Shown here: piece by piece, positions 12,343 through 23,687 of the stretch
How the letters are laid out: each line of letters opens with the position of its first letter
Position numbering within the stretch: the first letter of the stretch is position 1
NCBI GenBank assembly: GCA_014871385.1
Contig: CM026431.1
Span: 6,380,842 to 6,444,841, forward strand
Direction of reading: 5' to 3'
Length of the DNA stretch: 64,000 nucleotides
From: Ceratodon purpureus
Lineage: Eukaryota; Streptophyta; Bryopsida; Pseudoditrichales; Ditrichaceae
Notes under the pieces: generated by a model
What the model was told of the DNA's origin: nothing
Database searches by the model: none
The model's input: only the letters and a program-made list of their open reading frames with translations
Position numbers and translations under genes: made by a program

Positions 12343-12371
12343 ATTTTGTTGTTGCTGCTACAATCCTCCTA
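12343..12371 (-). repeat. 29-bp motif, inverted partner of 14405-14433
   Basis: A perfect 29-base match, in opposite orientation, to 14405-14433. On the minus strand it starts TAGGAGGATTGTAGCAGCAA. It lies about 150 bp upstream of the transposase start codon, where a terminal repeat of that element would be expected. Confidence 0.7.
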
Positions 12372-12940
12372 CAGAATCGTACAAAAATAATTCAAAACTT
12401 GACAAAAAGTATCACGTGCCATTGCGTAATTCTTTAGACATGTCTAGATGTGTCATCCAGCAATTCAATTTCAACACTAGTTTGTCCGAAACAAGTGGCT
12501 TGTATGGTATATTCTTCAAACCGGAGCACCCAACCTCTATGCTATTTCAGAATATTTGAGGATAAAAATCGTTCTCGGACATCCTCAAAGCAAATCAAGC
12601 GAAAATGAGAATGAGAGGGAAAAAGTAGTAATAAGATAAAACTATGTACCAGGCAAAGTGTTGCTTGGGCAGATTCAGAGTAGAATGTTCATGCACACAC
12701 AGTATTGTTCACATTTGGGTCCTGTTAACACATCAAATTTAGCGCAGTTAGTAAAATTCGAATCAATCTGACTTGGTATGCTATGCTCAATCTCTGAAGC
12801 AAGAAAATGTTCTAGGATCCTGGCTCAATACTTGGCACACAAAGTAATATCATCCATTAGTAAAGGATAAACTGTCCCGACGTGAAGGAACTACGCAGAG
12901 AGCCTGTGCTGGGGAAATAACCTAATTCACCGTGACTCAC

Positions 12941-14336
12941 CAGTCCAGGGGCAACACCGATGTGAAGGCTGTTAAATAATGCTGCCATCTCGGCAAGAGG
13001 GATGGGCCTTACATTTCGCACCTACAGTTCAATCACCGATGTAATGCATTATAATTAATATTATTCTATAAGTTCTTGAAGGAAACAATTGACCCTCAAG
13101 ATAATTAGAACATGTCAAGAAACAGACTATGTACAAACCCAAACCACTTCACCAGATGAAAAATAGAATCTCTACATCTCAGTGAAAAAGTGCCAACCAC
13201 ATCAAGAAGAACTGATGCCTACCACTTCTTGAAGCTTTGTAGGGGGACCAGTTAGCGCTCGCCATCTTCCTACGAAATCATTTGCAGTTACGGGTACTGC
13301 TTGTAGGAATTTGTTTATCAACACTGGAAGTTTAAGAGTCACGCCTACCTGGAAGTCCAACCCCTCAAACCGCTTAACTTGGGGAAAAAACATCATAAAG
13401 AACAATGGTAGGTACTTCCTTTAAACCCGTCGGCAGCTCTAGTATAAATCATTGAACTACAAGGCCCCTGACTCCCCACGTTAACATTGCACAATTAGAG
13501 CGAACCGTAAACAAGTCAACTGACTAAATAGGGCAGAATACAGAGGTGCAGTGAAGATGAGATGGTGACGTACAGGAATGTTGCCATTGTTGTAGGCAAA
13601 TTCCAGAACCGCTGTCTCTCGGCTGGCTTGCAAACAAAATATATCGAAGGGGCATTGCACCTATAGAACACAGAGAACAGTTGACACTTTCAGGCTTCAA
13701 TGCCTAGCCAACCTCATGTAATTTCTAAAACCAATGCGAACCTTCTCGCAAGTCCAGTGTCAACTACAGGCACCTGCTAAGTTGCAGCCACAGAGAGCAT
13801 CTGACAAATAAAAACGATAAAGCCCAGTGTGCGGTTTCATAAACTCACCTGAGCCCTTGGCGGAATAGTATCAGGAACTGGAGGTGACTGAAACCTTAAA
13901 TGAGAGGGTGGAAGCACCACAACTTTAACATTGCTTAAAGACCCTGTGTGCTTGTTACCAATAAACAAGACCATACGGTCCCTTGAATTCCTCTCCAGTC
14001 AGCTTTAACTCCAATCTGTACATGCCCAATGCTAGTGTTACCCTCAATAGAAAACCTTAGAACACAAGATTAAGAATCTACATAGATGTTCAGCATATGC
14101 AACCCATCATCAGTATATAAAAAGTCCTATGAACAAATCAGAATGTAAGTTTGAGTTACACGTACGTGACTATAATGGAGATCTAAGATACATAAATTGC
14201 CAAAACATTATATTGAGATGCTACCCAATATTTCCAATAAAGGAAATAGACTCACCTGAACGTAAGGGTCTTCGTAAAGAATCCCACTATCCTTGATCAT
14301 CAATGCTTTGTACCAATTTTCAATATTTCCAATCGG
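12941..14336 (-). pseudogene. AP-2 complex alpha-adaptin, appendage-domain fragment
   Basis: Five exons code the hinge-to-ear part of alpha-adaptin, the clathrin-adaptor subunit for endocytosis. 14336-14256 has P-I-G-N-I-E-N-W-Y-K-A-L and K-D-S-G-I-L-Y-E-D-P-Y-V-Q. 14015-13849 has I-G-V-K-A-D-W-R-G, then V-L-F-I-G-N-K and P-V-P-D-T-I-P-P-R-A-Q. 13660-13574 follows. 13348-13223 has T-L-K-L-P-V-L-I-N-K-F-L and R-W-R-A-L-T-G-P-P. 13021-12941 has V-R-P-I-P-L-A-E-M-A-A-L-F-N-S. The second exon is 167 nt where 168 would keep frame: a one-base loss after W-R-G. The next expected block (D-P-N-P-N-N-L-V-A-S) is absent downstream, where the transposon begins, and the trunk domain is absent upstream. 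So this is a truncated, frameshifted fragment. Confidence 0.85.
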
Positions 14337-14404
14337 CTGTACAGTACATATAACCATGAAGCTGTAAGTAAGAGGTAGAAGGAATTAGCCAATAGCATAA
14401 TAAA

Positions 14405-14433
14405 TAGGAGGATTGTAGCAGCAACAACAAAAT
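14405..14433 (+). repeat. 29-bp motif, inverted partner of 12343-12371
   Basis: Same motif on the plus strand, inside the putative short intron joining the LRR piece to the AP-2 alpha piece. The match stops abruptly on both sides. The pair brackets the AP-2 alpha fragment, which raises the question of transposon-borne sequence, but the outward orientation does not fit simple terminal repeats of a 12.3-14.4 kb element. Confidence 0.6.
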
Positions 14434-14448
14434 TGCAACAGTTCTGAC

Positions 14449-14648
14449 CTCTTTTCAGAACTCGCCAAGGCCGTGGGTGTTGCAGACAAGCTTTGAAGCT
14501 CGCTTAAAAGGATCTGAAGTACTGGGGATTTGGCACCCTAAACCTCAAGAATAGGATTGTAAGCAAGATGCATCTGTCCGAGGCTTAGAACGGATCCTAC
14601 AACTGCACGTGGCCACTCTGCAATCTTGTTCCGTGATACCGTCAATAC
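14449..14648 (-). pseudogene. Leucine-rich-repeat gene fragment (LRRC40-like)
   Basis: An exon at 14648-14544 (35 codons, phase 0 at both ends) reads V-L-T-V-S-R-N-K-I-A-E-W-P-R-A-V-V, followed by L-G-Q-M-H-L-A-Y-N-P-I-L-E. This is the L-x-x-L-x-x-N pattern of leucine-rich repeats and resembles LRRC40-type proteins. A second exon (about 14519-14449) reads I-L-L-S-E-L-Q-S-L-S. Its donor leads after about 110 bp directly into the AP-2 alpha fragment, so two unrelated genes are joined on one strand. No other LRR exons are seen upstream. Confidence 0.55.
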
Positions 14649-15077
14649 CTGCGTCATTGAACAAATCAAACATCATCACTGTAAACCGTCTAGGTTAAAA
14701 CATGCAGGAAAGATTTAACTTGCCACATTTAAAAAAATTAAAGTAGAACACGTGCTGTAATCAGGATGTTCATTAGTTAGAAAATTAAGAATACTCGCTC
14801 CTTCCCACCCTGAACAGGGTCGAATGCAGAACCATGATTTCACTCCCTCTACCTAAATAAACCGTATGGAAAATGCAATAGATCTTTCTTAGACAATATG
14901 ATACACTGCTTTTCGTGGTATCTCACCTCATATGTTGAACACAGTCGGAGCTCAGTTGGCCACACCTTCCTCTGGTTCTGAGTCAGATCTCAGTTGTGAC
15001 GTCCGTCGTTTCCCACACGGCTGCGGGAACCTCCAGGAGTTTCTTCTTTGGCAAAGCAGGAACTACCCACCCTAAAC

Positions 15078-15145
15078 ATCAAAATATCAACAAAAGGATG
15101 TGTGATCAAAATATCAACAAAAGGATGTGTGATCAAAATATCAAC
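15078..15145 (+). repeat. 27-bp tandem repeat, 2.5 copies
   Basis: The unit starting ATCAAAATATCAACAAAAGG is repeated exactly at 15078-15104 and 15105-15131, with a 14-bp partial copy to 15145. The rest of 14649-15550 shows no gene I can recognise. Confidence 0.9.
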
Positions 15146-15551
15146 TTCACCGAACTCAGCTTCCAGCAAATTGCAGAGCCAAATTCGCATTTGTTTTTTA
15201 ACCAATTATAGAGAAGAAAACCAGTGATCCAGCTTAAATTGTGACCGCAATGAATGCTCCCCTTCAGGGCTTCCATTGAACTTGTCCAGCCACAATTTGA
15301 TTCAGCACCCGTTTTAGGGTTTACGATTCTAGGGTATTGATCATCATCGTTCAAGTGTTAGAACTTCAACTGAGCTACAACATGCTGCAACTGATTCCAG
15401 CATACTACTATTCGCAGTGTTGCCACCTAGAAAGAAAAACGAACTAAAAAATCGTCACTGAATCAGTGACGGAAATGCCCCATGCTTCTCAGGTCCGATC
15501 CAGCATTGTTAAGAGTCTGAGAACAGTACTCCACATTGCAAGTTCTTCATC

Positions 15552-16043
15552 ATTCTCCTACAAGAGCACCCCGTCATCTCCCCTGTACAGAATAGAGCTC
15601 GGAATAACAAAGATTCGGTTGGGGGAGGGGGGGGGGAGGGGGAGGGGGGTCTGAATTTGCAAACAAACCTCTAAAAACTGACGTTCGTACTTGTCAACTC
15701 GTCCCCGATGAAGCTCTAGGTCTGCATGAGCGTGTAATTCTCCTTGCCCCGCACACGATCCGAACGGTCCTTCCTCACCAAGTGGCTTATTTCGCACCTC
15801 TATGCAGCTTCTCTCTCATGTGTTCCACACTGACGTTGCTGGTTCTCATGTTTACTCGCTCGGTCTCAATTTCGTGCAGCAACTTCCTCTCAATATAGAC
15901 CTGGGGGATACGATGCCGCAAATCTTACTCGACTGGGATTCCCCGTGGCCGTGCTCCGGTCCCGCAGAAACCCTAATCCCCCCGGACTGGATTTGCCTCA
16001 CTTGACACCCCCACACGGGTGGTATTCGCAGCTCCATGGTCAC
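15552..16043 (-). other. Exon-like frames, family not recognised
   Basis: On the minus strand, frames read R-K-L-L-H-E-I-E-T-E-R-V-N-M-R-T (near 15890-15800, coiled-coil-like) and L-G-E-E-G-P-F-G-S-C-A-G-Q-G-E-L-H-A-H-A (near 15785-15665). They lie in different frames and could be exons or a frameshifted gene. They may be another member of the fragment series upstream, but I cannot name a family. Confidence 0.25.
15621..15649 (+). repeat. G-rich tract (possible G-quadruplex)
   Basis: A 29-base run of G broken only by three A residues. It provides four or more G-tracts and could form a quadruplex on the plus strand. A C14-class run also occurs near 16097-16110. Confidence 0.85.
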
Positions 16044-16439
16044 ACCGAGATGTGGATTCCGTCATCACCCTAACCCACATTAATGTTGCCGAGCCCCCCC
16101 CCCCCCTCCGATCCCACAGACCCTAGCCAAGATTGGTTAAAAGTATACATAATCAAAACAATCCCACAATCCGCAGGCGGTTTGAATGTAGTTCCTGCGT
16201 CCCCTGACATTCCCGGCACGAACGACGTTACTCGCGTACATGGTAATCCAAAGAGTTCCCATGGAACAGCTCAACCACCAGATGGGACGTGGCACTCAAC
16301 TAAGCCACTTGAGACCCACTGTCACTTTCTCCACAGTGATTCTCAAGTGCAGATCAATTTTTATAATTATATTTTTTCCACTTTTTTTTTTTTTGGGAAC
16401 TCGGTATCATGAAAATGTTCGTAAAAACATATTCCAATG

Positions 16440-16880
16440 TCACAATATTTTCCATGAAGGCCCCTAAAAGTTTCCCGTAAAATCGCGTTTCAAAAACGTG
16501 TTCTGGATACTTTTCGACAACCCTAAAACGCACTCGAAGTACTCATGATCATTTCTACAACATGGGTTCAAAAACGGAGTTCCCCGCGAAATCAAAAGTG
16601 ACTTCCGACAAGTTGATTAATCATTTGAGTCACTTTTCCAAATGACGGAGTTCACTTTGTCCCACTTTAAGTTCCTCATACGACATCATAGAAGTTGCGA
16701 TTTCGCTCAAAATTTTGTCACACTGTAGACAACCAAGTCTATTTCCTATTTCCAAGCTTCTTCTCAACATACAAACAATTTACTCCCCACTTTTTTAACT
16801 ACTCGCAAGCGGGGCTGAAATTGACATTGAGCTAAGCACTTTTGTGGTCCACTTTACCATGCTTCCCCCCATGTGTTAAG
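16440..16880 (+). mobile_element. Nonautonomous repeat, copy A (truncated)
   Basis: It aligns by eye, in opposite orientation, with 23688-24435. Shared blocks in the same order include GATACTTTT...ACCCTAAA, AAAAGTGA, CACTTTTCCAAATGA, GGGGCTGAAATT and GGTCCACTTTA near the right end (about 16849-16859). The right end matches the terminal of copy B. The left end is missing or too diverged to place. There is no coding capacity. Confidence 0.6.
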
Positions 16881-18061
16881 TTAAATTGTCATACCATTCC
16901 ACTCAACTATTGTTCGTTAGCCAAGAATATTCAAGAGAACAATATGCCTTTACAAGCAATCTAATATCCACTTGCACAATACTATTTCTTTTTTTGTGGC
17001 TTTGATTATCAAATTGACTTGGATAAATGTCAAGAGTCCAAATGTACTAGTGGAAATTTGGTATTTTGTAACTAGTTACAAATGGCCATTACTGTCTAGA
17101 AGGATATCTTAGAGCTACTCCGCAGTGAGGCCAAAACAAACCGCCAACCGCAAATCCTCGACACTGTTCACCGCACCAACAATACTTCCTTCCCTACTAT
17201 CGGAGCACCAACACCATGCACTTTGGAAACCAGGCCAAATTTTATGTCTCGAATGCCATTTTGTAGTGAGGAAGACAAACTCTTAGCGCCTAGTTTGGTG
17301 GGTTGACCTTATCATGTTTGGTGTTGGACTTTTTAGAAGACATGTGATATCAGAGAGGGAGCGGCGAGGGTAAGGCTTCGGTGTCACGAAGAAGGGGATG
17401 TGGCCAAAGAGCAGCCCAAAATAGGCCCAAGAAGGGGACCAAAGAGATGCATTGACATTTGTTGCCGTTGGTAGGAGGTTCACCAGTGGGGCCCATAGTA
17501 GCGTTAGCGTAAGTGATCCTAGTGCCAAAAATGGCATCAGATGCCGTTGGCACATTATAACACTCACCACGGGTGGAGAAGCTCTTACCTTGGCAGAAAT
17601 AATTCTCTCGGACAAGTCATTCTAGGCAAGAGTTATTTGGGACCGAAAGTCCAAATTTCTAACTACCGGTAATGTACTCCCAAATGCAGGCCGAAACAAT
17701 CTGAACAACTATATTCCCAGCTTAGAGTCAGTTTGCAGAGTCTGAAACTTAGAGCTCCAGCAGATACAAATTCTCCTTCAACAAAATTGCAATGGTATAT
17801 ACAGTATTGGGATCACGGCAGTTTCAAAATGACTGCCACAAATGAGCACCTCCAGAATGAAGAAACTTCCCCCTCTACATCTACTCCCGTGTGAGCATCG
17901 TCTAGTCTGAATCTCACATGTGCCTAATGTGCTCTTTCAATGCCTTCAACTCACTCTCTGAGTCTCTAAAAATGAATCTTCTGCAAGGGTGATACTCACT
18001 GCGCTTGATTCACCCCTACAGTACCTCCGAGGCAATATTTCTTACTTCAGCCTGGACATAG
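16881..18061. other. Spacer, nothing recognised
   Basis: Contains a 110-codon minus-strand frame (17615-17283) without any family motif. The codon use looks random and I do not count it as a gene. The last part is probably the 3' region of the HHO gene. Confidence 0.4.
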
Positions 18062-20705
18062 TCAATTACTCGTACAGTCAGAGCTTGACTTCTTCAGCTC
18101 TTCGTCTTCGTAGCTTTCATTTTTCCAGCTTGTGCTATCAGATTTTGCTTCTTCTCCACTATCATCATGGTAAACTTCAGTGCTATTGGGTCCCTGAGTT
18201 GCCTCTGAAAATTGGCTTGTTACTTGCAGAGATCCCTGCACACAATGGCCACGACAAAAGAAACTCAGATATGAACACATTTCTACATTGTGTGACAGCG
18301 ATCAAGCCCACATGATCTACACTACAACTAGCTTAGTGTGTGAAATGCTCAAACACAACAGTGAGGTTTTGCTTTAAGTTCATTTTATACGGTTCCTTGA
18401 TTCTTAGCAATTGATGGAGTTTAACGATTCGGCTTTACCTGAGGTGAGCTTTGAGATTGAGATGCAGCTTGCTGAGGCTCAAAAATTGGCTGCCGATGCA
18501 TCTCCACTGAAGGCCCAGAGGGGCCATTGCTAATGCAAGCGAAATAATGGTCTTGAGGAAGAACAGCTGACTGGTAAAATTGCGTTGGTTGTGAATGATG
18601 TCCAGTTGACGAGTCATATACGCCTGCAGAGAGTTGTGAAGCAGACGATGTATATTTTGGTGGCACCCAAATCCCTCCCAATACTACCAGCTGAGGTGAT
18701 TGAGCTCCAGTAGCTGATTGTGGGGACGAACTTGGCCTCCGAGTGTGAAGGCGGTATTTCTACACAAGATGTACTACCATATTAGGTCCACCGGCCTATT
18801 TCTATACAGCTTGGGTACTGAAATTAACAGAGCACCATCTAGACAGTAGAAATAATAACATAAACTTATGCTATTCCAAAGTTATTCATAACCACAATAA
18901 TCACAGATTCAAGCAACACTCACAGTATCGTTCTTCTCTAAAAGACAAGTACTATACGTACCTGCAAGTGGCTCTTGACTTCATCATTCGTAAGCCCATC
19001 AACCTTCATCAGCTCACATATTTGCTTCGGTGTAGCAACTGCACGAATAGTTTTACCTGTTGTCAGTAAAGCTGCAAGATGGACTTCAAAGTAATCATCT
19101 GAACAATCGAACCTCGGAAGAAATCAAAGAACATCTTTTACAGTTTAGTATACCCACATGATTGACAATAATTGAACATTCCAACAGCATAATTAGAGGT
19201 GGATGTGATGTTGGTTGTGGAGAAAAATATGGTCTTGTTTAAAAGAGGCAAAAACCAATTGAGGATGTGACGCGGAAAAAGTACGTACTGTCAGCACCAC
19301 CAAGTTGATGCAGAGCACTAACGAAGCGGCGGTGAAGTTCAGGTGACCAACATCGACGGGCTTTGCGCTTAGACGGGTTGCTTTTGGTGGAGCTTCCGCC
19401 ACCCGAACTGCCGTTGGACAACATGCCCATGTCCTTGCCGGTCTGGGCATCCGAGGTCGGAAGCCCTGCGTCAATACTGCCGGCTTCTGGTTCAGATGCT
19501 GCTTTCGAAGAATTGGGGCTGGCAATGAGATCACCAAAAGAAAGACTCGAGCCTATTCCACAGTGAGCCATCGTAGGAGTAGGTCGAGAGACCAAAGGAG
19601 CTGCTGCGCCATCCGGGTGTTCCCGCAAGAAGGGTAAAAACGCTCCAGTGGACTTCTCTTTGGAGCCCAAACGAAGCTGGGAATCTGTCACACAGCTATG
19701 GTCTTGTTCGAAACGCTCCGGCTCCTTCTCCTTCTGAAGATTCCCACATGCACATGTGCCAAACTTATGAATTTTCCAAACACCGATTGTACGATCCGTT
19801 CCGTTGCCCGACTATTGATCTCTGTATCTCAACACTGATTATATATATGATACGAGATCCCAAATTTTTACGCTAACTGTTTACTGTTTATGCATGCGTC
19901 TCACATCGTAACAGTTCGCAGTAATATGTGGAATTTCGGAACTTGGTTAATATGAAGTCAAGAAGAAGAGACTTAGGGTGCAAATGAAAAGATCATGGAT
20001 GTCAAAGTTATAAACTAGGTACGTAGTATACCTCATGACAAACTTGAGTGGAGGTGGAGTTCTGGATCCAAAGCTGAGGTTCCGTCATCCATGCCGGCCG
20101 TTTTGTCCCTCTGGGTGACTCCAACGAACCCTCTTTATCGCCATCACTGCCTTCAGATTGTTGGGCTGCATCCCATCTTCTTTTCAAGGGCAAGAACTCT
20201 TCCAGCGTGGGACGGCTCTCCATTGCATCGTTGCGCTCCTTCACTGAGTCCATGGAGCTACACGAAAGCTGCAGCGTCGGCATATCGTTCCCATTGGCCA
20301 ACTTCTCCTTCGAAACTTGAATAGCTGAAGACACAGATATTGCGTAAGCCATTCATTTCTTAGATGTGTGACGGATAGCTATTCGGGTTCACAAATGCGG
20401 CAATTTTAAAACTCTTGCACGAAAGTGTTGCAACCAAGGTAACATAAATGATGCTCGTATAGCTTACCATCTTCAAGGAGCTGTATGCAGATGGGAAGTT
20501 CTCGTTTAAAGCCGTCTACTTTGCGGCGCTCATCTTCCATGGACCGCAAGTGTTCCTTTGCCTTCCGTATCGATTCAAGATAGCCTCCTGGATACGCTGA
20601 ACCGACTTTGGGAATAACATCACTCGGATACCCATTACTGGGTGCTTGAGGGCTGCAGCCTAGAGTAAGGTCGATTGGAGAACCCATGCTCTCATGTACT
20701 ACCAC
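18062..20705 (-). CDS. GARP (G2-like) transcription factor, NIGT1/HHO/HRS1 type
   Basis: Six exons (20705-20468, 20324-20032, 19733-19289, 19038-18962, 18759-18439, 18235-18062) join in frame to 515 aa. Residues 1-90 hold I-D-L-T-L-G-C, an EAR-like repressor motif, and the HHO signature helix [13 protein letters not shown] with [20 protein letters not shown] follows. The single Myb-like GARP domain (about 300-355) reads [14 protein letters not shown] and spans exons 3-5 through T-P-K-Q-I-C and V-K-S-H-L-Q-K-Y-R. The tail has an acidic S-W-K-N end typical of the group. HHO/NIGT1 proteins are nuclear repressors in nitrate and phosphate responses; that role is inferred here. The start could also be the internal Met at 20687. 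Every junction is GT-AG, so the gene looks intact. Confidence 0.93.
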
Positions 20706-23687
20706 AACGAGTGCCCTTCTGCAAAAAACACATCAATCCGTATACATATTCAGCTCTAGATCCAGAGTCCTGCCAGGCTTTCGAGATCATGCTTAAGATA
20801 CACTGAGCTACATTAATTCCTAGATATCATCATGTACAATCTTGAGTCTTGACTGGTCGAACTTACACAGGTGGTGCTCAAACATTTCAAGAGAAAATAC
20901 CAAGGGCATACCCACACCATGACTATAGTCTAAGTCTGACTCTCTGTCCATGTGTGCAACCTTCGCTGATGGTAAGTCCTTGAGACAGGTCAAGTATGTC
21001 AAGGTTTGTAGCTAACTAACGTACAGGTCACAGTGCTACATATGTTAAGGTTCTAGCATGGTTGCTCTGAAGCGTTCGATGAGTTCCTTGGATTCTGACG
21101 GATCACAAGTACTTCTAATACAGTGACTGGATTCGTTAGGTGGTCGCACAAGCCCATTCAGGCATGCTGCACAAACGTTTTGATAAGCATAAGTCGAGCG
21201 GCACACAACTTCCGTGTTCCAGTTCGGAATGCATGTCAGTTTTCTAATTAGAAGGTACACGGCAAATAAGGTGATCCATTCATGCGCGGGGTAGAGGTTG
21301 ATAAGTTACTTAAATTTATTCCACCAACAGATAATGGACACTGCGAGACCATGATTACAGAGCGCACCAAGCTAGTGGCCTCTATATTAAACGGCGGAGG
21401 GGCCTCGCTAACTGCTTTCTGATTTTATCAGTTTAGTACACTGCTGCTAGTTTAGCACACTTATTTCATCAGTTTAGTAGGAGTACATCGATTTGAAACC
21501 GATAATACAATATCCTCAGGATCTGATGCAAAACTGCTATGAGCAGCAGATCATCGTTCCGTCAGATATTATCGTTCCGTCACTGCGTGTTTGAAAATTG
21601 TCACCGATACTTCTAGGTCCACTCTTAAGGAGCACGTCAAGATACACTCCAGTTGTACTCTCTCTTTCCAAACCCTTTCAAAGTAGCAGGCTTCGTCAAC
21701 CCCCAGTGCAAGACTACTAGTCTCCCATCAGGTTCAGGTATTCCTGGTGACGATTTTCAATCTGAGTAAAACGTACAGATGGGTTCAGTCGCCTATCGTC
21801 CGGCGTCTTGTATCTATGATGACCACTATGATGTTCTTTGCTACCATAAGGTTACACAGAACTGTAACACCATCATCCCTCATCGTTTCCTGGTCGGTGA
21901 GAGCATTTAAGAAGATTTTAATTCAATAGAGCGGTACCTGTATGTTCACCAGCTCTGCGCACCCAAAAGTACTCAAGATCCAACTCCAAACTTGGCCACC
22001 CTCCGAGATGCTGACGATACGGTCGCCCCGATGGAAACAATATCCAAATCCAACCGTGCACTTCTGTACAACATTCACGTCCAAACACCACGTTCCCTCA
22101 ACTCACCGAAGGACCAACGTCTCTTCTCTTAACAACCCACGTGCAGTCGCCAGGCCACATGGAGGGCCACCAGGCTACAAAAACATGCGCTCCACTCGAC
22201 CCCACTTCACACCTCGTCTGTGTTCACGAAGAACGCTCCAACTATCATCAACTGCATGCGAACCTCTCTACTTTCACACCTCGAACAGATCAGTTGGCAT
22301 CATAGACACACAACGCCGAAACAACGTACTCTGCATTCACAAGAGAAGGAAAACCGTTGTCCATTCAGAAGGACGCCGTGCTCAACAGTACATCAAAGTC
22401 TCCCTGGCAATTGACAAAGTTAGATCTAGAATTTGCAGAATCCCTGAAGCGGAATGCCATTATTCTTGGAGCACGATGATCCCGCCCTTAGGTAGGCCGG
22501 GCCCGGTCTCCCGGCGCACAACGTTCTAGCTCAGAACTGTAGGTACGGAGTAAGAGAGTATACCGGCATATTTAGAGATACTAAGATCAGAAATGGACAT
22601 AGTTTGATGCTTCCTCAGTGACATATCTGAATATACGAGAATATTCCAAAGCGGCCATGATTGATACCGCCCCTTGCCCACTTGGGTTCTACTCTCCGTA
22701 AGTCAAAGTTCACTCAACACACATATATTTATAATTTACTCTTCCAGTGGTACAAGGAATGTAGTACGAAAGTATATCCAAGGCGGATATAACCTCGGAG
22801 GCTCTTCCTGGTAAGGCTGTAATGGGATTGCAGGTGCTATCGTGTCTGGAACATCTCTTGGAGACTGGAAGTCTGGGATTTCTGTAGCTAGATTACCATA
22901 TCTACAGTAGCGGTGACTCGGTTGATGGCCTTGAATCTGAGACTCACTTAGTCAAGCTTGGAAATCACTTTTCACGCCTATATGTTGTAACCTTGCTTGT
23001 GTTACACTGGTTTGCTAGTTTGTATCATAAATCCATATGATATTACCACAAGTTTCACAATTAGAGGTTGATGAAAGATATTTTTAAATTCTAAACTTAT
23101 GTGGTTCCATTTGAAGATCTTTTAAATGCAATATCACATTATCACTAGAGTGTGATGGTAACGAGCCTGTTGAAGTGTATGTAAGTGTAATCAAGTTAGC
23201 ATGATGTTTTTCATCTTCCTGAGAAACTACTTGGCCCATGATCAGTAAGAGGTCCGGCGGTAATCTTATGATAAGATCAGTATTCGTGACTTGTCTGCGA
23301 TAATATTTGGTAGTGCTATCTTCCATGATCCGTGAAATAAGTCAATATTTGTTAAGAACTTTGGTAACTTTCTTAAGAATATAATCAGCGAAGAAAAAGT
23401 CGGTCAATACAAAGTTGTGAATATGCTCTCCGCCAACCTCCAGAATCCAGACTACCGGTATATTGTATTATATTTTCCTGTACAATACCACAAGGTCAAC
23501 CTTAGATATTTCAAGCAGTTAAAGGCTTCTACTTAAGTAATTTTTAATTATTTAAAAGAAAAAATTAATTAATTTTAATTTATGGAAATAATTGTTTAAT
23601 TTTCCTAGTACAATAAGACATGGTTTCATACTTCAATGCAAACAAAATCAATTACTTTAATTTTAATGTATATTTTGATATGGATAA
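20706..23687. other. Spacer with HHO promoter side and unassigned frames
   Basis: The first few hundred bases are the upstream side of the HHO gene. An exon-like plus-strand frame at 21779-22132 follows an AG and reads M-G-S-V-A-Y-R-P-A-S, later I-P-H-R-F-L-V-G-E-S and E-R-Y-L-Y-V-H-Q-L-C. It has one stop near 21910. It looks protein-derived, perhaps from an old gene or element, but I cannot assign it. The rest is AT-rich without signals. Confidence 0.35.

Larger units (their letters stand above)
7270..12371 (-). mobile_element. DNA transposon with D-A-E-N-Y / S-D-G / H-G-K transposase
   Basis: Minus-strand element whose five-exon gene spans 12192-7270. Exons 12192-12062, 11880-11022, 9713-8704, 8613-8136 and 7884-7270 join with matching phases into 1,031 codons. 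The protein has an N-terminal coiled coil and helix-turn-helix, a cysteine-rich region, a probable RNase-H-like core with three spaced acidic residues, a second Cys cluster and an acidic C-terminal part. Similar proteins with D-[AS]-E-N, S-D-G-x-A-x-Q-[FY]-K and H-G-K blocks recur as repeats in invertebrate and plant genomes. I cannot name the superfamily. The right limit is set by a 29-bp motif (12343-12371) that recurs inverted at 14405-14433 and may be a terminal sequence. The left limit is only the stop codon. Confidence 0.6.

Noticed and set aside
573-14648. A single defined Helitron
   Set aside because: I could not find a TC start, or a hairpin with CTRR end and A/T insertion site, at either side, so only the capture idea is kept.
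17283-17615. 110-codon minus-strand gene
   Set aside because: No domain, no splice support, and no motif in any of the overlapping frames.
21045-21260. Pectin-methylesterase-inhibitor-like peptide
   Set aside because: A C-x-x-T-x-Y...C spacing is seen, but no signal peptide or further family residues follow.
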